Part shown: positions 6,040 through 11,228 of the stretch, in pieces
Numbering within the stretch: the stretch's first letter is position 1
How the letters are laid out: each line of letters begins with the position of its first letter
DNA from: Coprothermobacterota bacterium
GTDB lineage: Bacteria; Caldisericota; JANLFM01
Direction of reading: 5' to 3'
DNA length: 11,228 nucleotides
Assembly (NCBI GenBank): GCA_026389415.1
Contig: JAPLHX010000211.1
Location: 1-11,228 of the forward strand
Program-made: the position numbers and the translations under genes
Notes under the pieces: generated by a model
Database searches by the model: none
The model's input: the letters and a program-made list of their open reading frames with translations, nothing else
Told to the model about the DNA's origin: nothing

Positions 6040-6525
6040 ATGGTGAAGATTTGTGAAGCACCCGTTACCGTAAATGCCGTGCTCTCAGTCCGGCCGATGC
6101 AAGTCGCTGATTTGCAGGGAGTAATGCGCGTGGAATGCTCGGCGTACGTTTCTCCCTGGCGGCTGGAGGATTTCTATCGTGAATTGACCATGAACCAGCT
6201 GGCTCATTATTTCGTCGCCGAACAAAACGGAGAGATTGTAGCGTTTGTTGGCATCTGGTTAATGGTTGACGAAGTGCATATCACCAACATCGCAGTGGTT
6301 CAGGAACATCGCGGTAAAAAAATCGGAGAGCAGTTGCTGCTGTTCATCTTGGACGAAGCAAAGCGGTTGGGGGCGATACGAACGATCCTTGAAGTAAGGG
6401 TTTCCAATTCGCGCGCGCAGAATCTCTATGTGAAACATCGTTTTCGCTTTGTCGGTTTGCGCCGGAATTATTATCATGATAATGGCGAGGATGCATTTTT
6501 GATGGAAAGGGACTTGAGATGCTAG
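6040..6525 (+). CDS. rimI: GNAT acetyltransferase, RimI-like (ribosomal protein S18 N-acetyltransferase family)
   Basis: A 161-residue GNAT-fold acetyltransferase. The first strand reads VRPMQVADLQGV (17-28). The acetyl-CoA region is ITNIAVVQEHRGKKIGEQLL. The C-terminal part, with NSRAQNLY, RNYY, DNGEDAFLM and ERDL, is characteristic of RimI, which acetylates the N-terminal alanine of ribosomal protein S18 in E. coli. Motif A is imperfect: the RGxGxG glycine is Lys (RGKKIG). The usual GF after LY is RF. The start is uncertain. ATG 6040 has only a weak TGGA upstream, and a TTG at 6016 would add eight residues. The stop overlaps the ATG of the next gene by 7 bases, so the two are probably translationally coupled. 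A different protein or small-molecule target is possible. Confidence 0.75.
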   Translation: MVKICEAPVTVNAVLSVRPMQVADLQGVMRVECSAYVSPWRLEDFYRELTMNQLAHYFVAEQNGEIVAFVGIWLMVDEVHITNIAVVQEHRGKKIGEQLLLFILDEAKRLGAIRTILEVRVSNSRAQNLYVKHRFRFVGLRRNYYHDNGEDAFLMERDLRC

Positions 6526-7064
6526 TTCTGGTACCGTTGGTGATTCTTGCTGGGCTGCTCCTGGGAAAACTCGCGGGAGGAAGGATCTCGCACATTGGAT
6601 CCGTGCGTATTCGTTTCTGGCCTTTGATTGTTCTCGCCCTGGCCATTCAATTCCTGATTTTCCTGCCATTCTTTCAATGGCCCCAGATCGTGATCGCCAT
6701 CCTCTATCTATTGTCCATGGGACTGCTGTTTGTTTTTGCTCTATTAAGTTTCCGCCTGCCGGGCATGGTGATCATTCTATTAGGGTTGCTGCTCAATCTA
6801 TTGGCGATTTCGTTCAACGGTGGTTTCATACCAGCAGATGCGGAGGCGTACGCCAGCGTGGGCAAGGTTTCTACGGCGACAGCATTGCAGGAAAACCAGG
6901 TGTACAACAATCTGCGGCTGATGACGGATCAGACCAAGCTAAATGGGTTAGGTGATCGGATTCCGCTGCCATTCCCGTGGGGATTGGGTTCGGTGATCAG
7001 CGCAGGGGATATCGTCTTGTTGGTCGGTCTCTTGGTCCTGATGATCTTCCTTCAGTTGGGTTGA
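6519..7064 (+). CDS. DUF5317 family integral membrane protein
   Basis: A 181-residue hydrophobic protein of unknown function that resembles DUF5317, a family seen mainly in Firmicutes. About five membrane segments are visible: residues 2-18, 34-51, 56-77, 82-98 and 161-179. A polar loop of about 60 residues (99-160) lies between the last two. It starts with NGGFIP (100-105) and carries an N-rich VYNNLRLM stretch; SAGD (161-164) sits at the entry to the last helix. These are the parts I associate with the family. ATG 6519 has a good ribosome site (GAAAGGGA about 6 bases upstream, inside rimI) and overlaps the rimI stop. The 3' end overlaps the convergent ATPase subunit D gene by 13 bases. Confidence 0.75.
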   Translation: MLVLVPLVILAGLLLGKLAGGRISHIGSVRIRFWPLIVLALAIQFLIFLPFFQWPQIVIAILYLLSMGLLFVFALLSFRLPGMVIILLGLLLNLLAISFNGGFIPADAEAYASVGKVSTATALQENQVYNNLRLMTDQTKLNGLGDRIPLPFPWGLGSVISAGDIVLLVGLLVLMIFLQLG

Positions 7065-7690
7065 TTCGTTCGATCCCGTTTTCCCTTGAGTCGCTTCAAG
7101 CGGAACATGTCTTCCCGTTCCCGTTGCTCGAGTACGAATTTGATGAAACCAATCTCCATAGACAGTCGGGGAATGACTACCTGCTCCAAAGCATTCACCC
7201 GGCGGGTCGTTTTCTTGATCTCGGATCCCATCTTCCGGATTCGTACTTCACAAGCAGCTACATCGATCAGTTTTTCAATCAAGATTTCAAAGTCGTCGGC
7301 AGCATGGCGAAGATAGGGGCTTTGCCACTGGGGATTCCAGCCACGATCAAATGCCCCTCTTCGCATCGGAGGGGTACGGATTTCCGGCACTTTCACTCCC
7401 CAGATGTTTTTACTATCGATTTCTACCCCGACCTGACGGGCACCTAATGCCACAAGAGCCTGTATCGTATCCGGCCCGGAAAGCGCTTTGCTTAAAGCCA
7501 GGAAGAGATAGGCCCGTTCACCCAGGATTTCCAATTCGTTTCGCTTTTCCATCACATTGCGCACCATGCTGAAAAAATCTGCGATCAAGGCATCCCGTTT
7601 GCGTTTCAGAAGATCGACGCCCTGAAAAGCCAGGGTAATTTGCCCTCTGCGTTGCAGCAGATTCATGCGAGTGGGACTGATGTTTTCCAT
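7052..7690 (-). CDS. atpD: A/V-type ATPase subunit D (central rotor stalk)
   Basis: A 212-residue subunit D, the coiled-coil central shaft that turns inside the A3B3 ring and couples it to the membrane rotor. The N-terminal helix has the family pattern PTRMNLLQRRGQ (6-17), then LLKRKRDALI (27-36), and the C-terminal helix is long and charged with many Arg and Lys. The predicted protein is mostly helical and of normal length. The ATG at 7688-7690 is preceded by TTAGGTGAA overlapping the subunit B stop, so translation is coupled to B (10 bases between the two coding regions). It is the last visible gene of the ATPase operon. Its stop lies inside the convergent DUF5317 gene, and no terminator hairpin is apparent in between. 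Confidence 0.95.
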   Translation of the reverse strand: MENISPTRMNLLQRRGQITLAFQGVDLLKRKRDALIADFFSMVRNVMEKRNELEILGERAYLFLALSKALSGPDTIQALVALGARQVGVEIDSKNIWGVKVPEIRTPPMRRGAFDRGWNPQWQSPYLRHAADDFEILIEKLIDVAACEVRIRKMGSEIKKTTRRVNALEQVVIPRLSMEIGFIKFVLEQREREDMFRLKRLKGKRDRTNQPN

Positions 7691-7700
7691 TTAGATTCAC

Positions 7701-9125
7701 CTAACCACGCAGGCCGGCCGCGTTTCGCTCCTTCCAGAAATCCTCCATGCCTGGGACATAGTATTTTTTGATTTTGTCGCGGGAGACTCGTTTCAACTCC
7801 CGTTCTGGTAAATAGGAGAGCAATTCCCAGCCCAAACTGAGCGTTTCGAAAATGGAACGATCGGTGTTGCCTTGATTGATCATCTGTTTTTCGAATTCAT
7901 CTGCGAACTTTAGGTACATCCGGTCGCGAAGGGTCAAGGCCTCTTCACCGATAATTGCAACCAACTTGCGTAGGTCTCTCCCACCTGCATAAGCGGCATA
8001 GAGCTGATTGGCCCATTCTCGATGGTCATCCCGCGTATGCCCCTCCCCGATGCCATTATTCATCAATCGAGAGAGGGATGGCAGGATATCGATCGGGGGG
8101 GTGTAGCCCATTCGATGCAATTGTCGGGAAAGCACCAATTGGCCTTCTGTGATGTAACCTGTTAAGTCGGCAATGGGATGGGTGATGTCATCATCCGGCA
8201 TCGTCAGGATGGGAATCTGAGTGATGGAGCCTTTGCGTCCGTGAATGCGCCCAGCCCGTTCATAGATGGTGGCCAAGTCGGTGTACATATAACCGGGATA
8301 GCCGCGGCGTCCGGGAATTTCCTCCCGAGCGGTGCCGATTTCCCGTAGCGCCTCACAATAGTTGGTCATATCGGTCAAGATCACCAGGACATGGTAGTCG
8401 TGTTCGTAAGCAAGGTGTTCCGCACAAGTCAGCGCACAACGTGGCGTCAGCAGGCGTTCAATCGTGGGATCATCCGCTTTGTTTAGAAAGACGACCGTCT
8501 TGCTTAACGCCCCGGTACTTTCGAACTCATGAATGAAGAAAGAAGCTTCACGGTGCGTAATGCCCATGGCAGCAAATACCACGGCGAACTCCTCTTGCTC
8601 ACCAAGCACCTTAGCCTGTCGAACGATTTGGGCTGCGATTTCGTTACCCGGCAAACCCGCTCCGGAAAAGATTGGCAGTTTCTGTCCTCTGACTAAGGTG
8701 TTGAAGCCATCAATGCTGGAGATACCGGTCTGGATAAATTCCTCTGGTTTTGCTCTGGATGTTGGATTGATGGGGGAGCCAATGATCGCCTTGCGTGCTT
8801 CTGGGATAATCTGCGGCAGTCCGTCAATCGGTTCGCCCAAACCATTGAATCGTCGGCCGATCATTTCTTTGGAAACACCGAGTCGGGCTACGTCCTCCCT
8901 GAGGCTGACGGAGCTTTTGGCGATATCGATACCCCGTGTTTCTTCAAACACTTGGATCACTGCATGGTGTTCCGACACTTCGATCGTTTGTCCGCCTCGC
9001 ACAGAGCCATCCGGCAGGTGGATATTGACCAGGGAATTGAATGAGAGGTCCTTGGCTTTTTCTACAAACAGTAGCGGACCGGATACATAAGAAATCGTCG
9101 TATACTTCTTGCGCGCAAGGTCCAT
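7701..9125 (-). CDS. atpB: A/V-type ATPase subunit B (non-catalytic regulatory subunit)
   Basis: A 474-residue subunit B, which alternates with A in the A3B3 head of the rotary ATPase on the cytoplasmic face of the membrane. The P-loop position carries the degenerate, non-catalytic sequence SGAGLPGN (154-161), as expected for B. Arg353 in LPSLSRLM matches the position of the arginine finger that B supplies to the catalytic site. DMTNYCEALREIG (252-264) and PGRRGYPGYM (271-280) are also characteristic. The ATG at 9123-9125 has a very strong ribosome site (AAGGAGGG, about 6 bases upstream) lying in the last codons of subunit A. Only 2 bases separate the two genes, so they are tightly coupled. 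Confidence 0.98.
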   Translation of the reverse strand: MDLARKKYTTISYVSGPLLFVEKAKDLSFNSLVNIHLPDGSVRGGQTIEVSEHHAVIQVFEETRGIDIAKSSVSLREDVARLGVSKEMIGRRFNGLGEPIDGLPQIIPEARKAIIGSPINPTSRAKPEEFIQTGISSIDGFNTLVRGQKLPIFSGAGLPGNEIAAQIVRQAKVLGEQEEFAVVFAAMGITHREASFFIHEFESTGALSKTVVFLNKADDPTIERLLTPRCALTCAEHLAYEHDYHVLVILTDMTNYCEALREIGTAREEIPGRRGYPGYMYTDLATIYERAGRIHGRKGSITQIPILTMPDDDITHPIADLTGYITEGQLVLSRQLHRMGYTPPIDILPSLSRLMNNGIGEGHTRDDHREWANQLYAAYAGGRDLRKLVAIIGEEALTLRDRMYLKFADEFEKQMINQGNTDRSIFETLSLGWELLSYLPERELKRVSRDKIKKYYVPGMEDFWKERNAAGLRG

Positions 9126-9127
9126 CC

Positions 9128-10867
9128 TTATCCCTCCTTGACGAATGCCTGTGGCATGTTCGCTAGGAACTGTTGAATGTAGGCGGGGAAACGCTCGCGT
9201 TCCACTTCCTTCAGTCGTGAGATTTGCTCGATCTCCGGGGTGTTGATGATCTCATCGATGGTGAAGCGGTTTGCACGGAGGCTGTCGCCAGCCAACTGGT
9301 AGAATTGCAGGATTGCTCGCAAAATCCCATCTTGCTTGGCCATCGGACAATACCCGTCTATGGGTGAAAATGCATTCTGCTGCAGCAAATCCTCCCGCAG
9401 CATCTTGCCGGCTTCGATGATTAAGCGCTCATTATCCTGCAGTGCATCGGGGCCAACGAGTTGCACCACTTCCTGGAGGGATGCCTCTTCTTGCAGAAGT
9501 GCCATCGCTCGCTTGCGCAAATCGATAAAATCAGAAGCCACTTCTCTGCCATACCAGGGTTCTAGCTGTTGACTGTAGAGCGAGTAGCTTCGCCCCCAGT
9601 TGATGGCAGGGAAATGCCGACGATTGGCAAGGCCGGCATCCAGTGCCCAAAAGGTACCCACGATGCGCAGTGTCGCTTGCGTGACGGGCTCCGAGAAGTC
9701 CCCACCGGGAGGGGAAACAGCACCGATCACGGTGACGGAACCGATTCGATCCTCCTGCGAAAGACAAACAACGCGACCGGCTCGTTCGTAGAAGGCAGAT
9801 AATTTGGACGAAAGATAGGTCGGATACCCTTCCTCTCCCGGCATTTCCTCCAAACGAGAGGAAATTTCCCGCAATGCTTCCGCCCAGCGACTGGTGGAAT
9901 CGGCCATCAAAGCAACAGAAAGCCCTTGATCGCGGAAATATTCCGCGATGGTGATTCCAGTGTAGATAGAGGCTTCCCGAGCAGCGACCGGCATGTTCGA
10001 GGTATTGGCTACCAATACCGTCCGCTCCATCAAAGGGCGCCCAGAATTTGGGTCCACCAATTCGGGGAAATCTGTCAAAACTTCTGTCATCTCGTTTCCC
10101 CGTTCCCCGCAGCCAACGTAGATGATGATCTTGGCATTGCCAAACTTGGCCAAGGTCTGCTGAACCACGGTTTTTCCGGATCCGAAAGGACCTGGAATCG
10201 CAGCGGTTCCACCCATGGCAACAGGAAACAAGGTGTCGAAAATGCGCTGTCCGGTAACAAACAGTTCATCCGGATCCCGTTTTTGTTGATAAGGACGGGG
10301 AGAGCGAACCGGCCACGTATGCATCAGGTAAAGGCGTTGTCCGCTTTCCAATTCCCCAATGGGTTCTTCCACCGTAAAACTGCCGGCCCGGATGTTTTTG
10401 ATGGAGCCTTCCGTTCCGGGTGGCACCAGGATTTTGTGAATAAAACTCTCCGTTTCCTGCACGGTTCCCAACACATCCCCTGAATGGACCCTTGCCTTTG
10501 GTAAAACATCCGGTATGAAGGTCCATTTCTTGTCCCGCGGTAGAGCATGGACTGAGATACCACGAGCGATGAAATCGCCAGATTTCTCCCGGATTAAACC
10601 CAAAGGGCGCTGAATGCCGTCAAAGATGGACGAAAGAAGGCCAGGACCCAATTCTACCGTCAAAGGAAGCCCTGTGCTCTCTACCGGTTCACCCACAAAA
10701 AGCCCGGAAGTGTCTTCATAGACCTGAATGAAGGCAGTGTCCATGTCCAGGCGGATGATTTCTCCGATCAGACCTTCTCTACCCACTCTGACGATATCGT
10801 ACATACGGCAGCCCGTCATGCCTTTGGCGATAACGGCCGGACCAGATATTTTTATGATGTCTCCCAT
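9128..10867 (-). CDS. atpA: A/V-type ATPase subunit A (catalytic)
   Basis: A 579-residue catalytic subunit that couples ATP hydrolysis or synthesis to ion movement. The Walker A P-loop is intact: GPFGSGKT (226-233, Lys232). The catalytic Glu255 lies in CGERGNEM. The roughly 70-residue non-homologous insert that separates A from F-type beta subunits lies before the P-loop, about residues 115-190. SRWAEALRE, PGEEGYPTYL and INWGRSYSLY are all conserved. The ATG at 10865-10867 has TGAGGT upstream, and only 4 bases separate it from the subunit F stop. No intein is present at the P-loop. Whether the coupled ion is proton or sodium cannot be told because the membrane ring subunit is outside the window. 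Confidence 0.98.
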   Translation of the reverse strand: MGDIIKISGPAVIAKGMTGCRMYDIVRVGREGLIGEIIRLDMDTAFIQVYEDTSGLFVGEPVESTGLPLTVELGPGLLSSIFDGIQRPLGLIREKSGDFIARGISVHALPRDKKWTFIPDVLPKARVHSGDVLGTVQETESFIHKILVPPGTEGSIKNIRAGSFTVEEPIGELESGQRLYLMHTWPVRSPRPYQQKRDPDELFVTGQRIFDTLFPVAMGGTAAIPGPFGSGKTVVQQTLAKFGNAKIIIYVGCGERGNEMTEVLTDFPELVDPNSGRPLMERTVLVANTSNMPVAAREASIYTGITIAEYFRDQGLSVALMADSTSRWAEALREISSRLEEMPGEEGYPTYLSSKLSAFYERAGRVVCLSQEDRIGSVTVIGAVSPPGGDFSEPVTQATLRIVGTFWALDAGLANRRHFPAINWGRSYSLYSQQLEPWYGREVASDFIDLRKRAMALLQEEASLQEVVQLVGPDALQDNERLIIEAGKMLREDLLQQNAFSPIDGYCPMAKQDGILRAILQFYQLAGDSLRANRFTIDEIINTPEIEQISRLKEVERERFPAYIQQFLANMPQAFVKEG

Positions 10868-10871
10868 TTCG

Positions 10872-11189
10872 TTACCTCAGCTTCACGTAATAACCGATCG
10901 CCTGCTTGACCATCTCTGCGATGTGATTCTTTACCGCCGGTCCTTTGGCAGAAGGGTAGGGGATCAACAACGGCCATTCTCGTCCTTGCCACTCGCGCTG
11001 GAATTCCTTTTCAATCCCGGCCAACCAATCTTCCGGGACAGCAATCAACCCGAACTCCTTGGCTTGCAGGAGTTTCCGAATGGTCTTGAATGCTTCCTCT
11101 ATGTGGTTTGTGGTCAGGACTTCCACTCCCCCCAGCCCGAATCCGTCCCCCAGGTCTTGATCAGCTAAAAAGCAAATCCTAGAATACAA
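10872..11189 (-). CDS. atpF: A/V-type ATPase subunit F (central stalk, regulatory)
   Basis: A 105-residue subunit F, a small Rossmann-like stalk protein that binds subunit D. RICFLADQDLGDGFGLGGV (4-22) matches the family's opening strand and glycine-rich loop. FGLIAVPEDW and PLLIPYPSAKGP are the middle and late family motifs. The start is a TTG (11187-11189): an in-frame stop lies four codons upstream, and GTGAGAG provides a plausible ribosome site. The start lies inside the 3' end of the subunit C gene, so translation is probably coupled. The identification is supported by position as well as sequence. Confidence 0.9.
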   Translation of the reverse strand: MYSRICFLADQDLGDGFGLGGVEVLTTNHIEEAFKTIRKLLQAKEFGLIAVPEDWLAGIEKEFQREWQGREWPLLIPYPSAKGPAVKNHIAEMVKQAIGYYVKLR

Positions 11190-11228
11190 GAGTATCTCTC
11201 ACTCGGTCGTCTGGCAGGTGGTAGAACT
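11179..11228 (-). CDS. atpC: A/V-type ATPase subunit C, last 15 residues (partial)
   Basis: In the minus-strand frame ending with TAG at 11179-11181, the window edge encodes FYHLPDDRVRDTLVF. This fits the C-terminal tail of subunit C (NtpC/AtpC), where a LP-x-x-x-VR/IR-x-x-L pattern is usual. It is also the gene expected immediately upstream of F in the bacterial E-C-F-A-B-D order. It overlaps the subunit F start by 11 bases. Too little is visible to say more; the call relies partly on gene order. Confidence 0.65.
   Translation of the reverse strand, partial: FYHLPDDRVRDTLVF

Noticed and set aside
8533..9090. Plus-strand 185-codon open frame
   Set aside because: It is antisense to the well-conserved ATPase subunit B gene; no domain is recognisable.
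9926..10483. Plus-strand 185-codon open frame
   Set aside because: It is antisense to the ATPase subunit A gene; no domain is recognisable.

Overview
The window most likely comes from a peptidoglycan-making bacterium, probably an anaerobic or thermophilic Firmicutes-like lineage. The evidence is a D-Ala-D-Ala ligase, a DUF5317 membrane protein, an AmrS-type radical SAM enzyme and a bacterial A/V-type ATPase operon, with mostly clear Shine-Dalgarno sites and roughly balanced base composition. The taxonomic call is inference from gene content only.

Left block (1-1293, minus strand): the N-terminal part of a radical SAM enzyme of the AmmeMemoRadiSam type runs off the left edge and has no normal start codon. 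Upstream of it lies a secreted or membrane-anchored SIMPL (DUF541) protein. A strong hairpin at 476-505 separates the two and probably terminates the SIMPL transcript.

Central block (1343-7064, plus strand): seven genes run tightly together. They encode a HAD phosphatase, D-Ala-D-Ala ligase, a FolD-like protein, a class-III aminotransferase, a metallo-beta-lactamase-fold hydrolase, a RimI-like acetyltransferase and a DUF5317 membrane protein. Gaps are short, and ddl/FolD and rimI/DUF5317 overlap, so most are probably co-transcribed. The FolD-like protein is the most unusual gene: its NADP-binding domain is well kept, but the catalytic Lys, Gln and Asp of the folate site are all replaced. The HAD phosphatase, the aminotransferase (alanine-glyoxylate-like) and the FolD-like gene together invite a speculative link to glycolate/glyoxylate/glycine or one-carbon metabolism.

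Right block (7052-11228, minus strand): an A/V-type ATPase operon in the order C (last residues only), F, A, B, D, with nearly zero spacing. The last gene, D, ends tail-to-tail inside the end of the DUF5317 gene, so two convergent operons meet with a 13-bp overlap and no visible terminator. No tRNA, rRNA, CRISPR array, insertion sequence or phage gene was seen, and no gene-free stretch exceeds 300 bases; the longest is about 126 bases, at 403-528.
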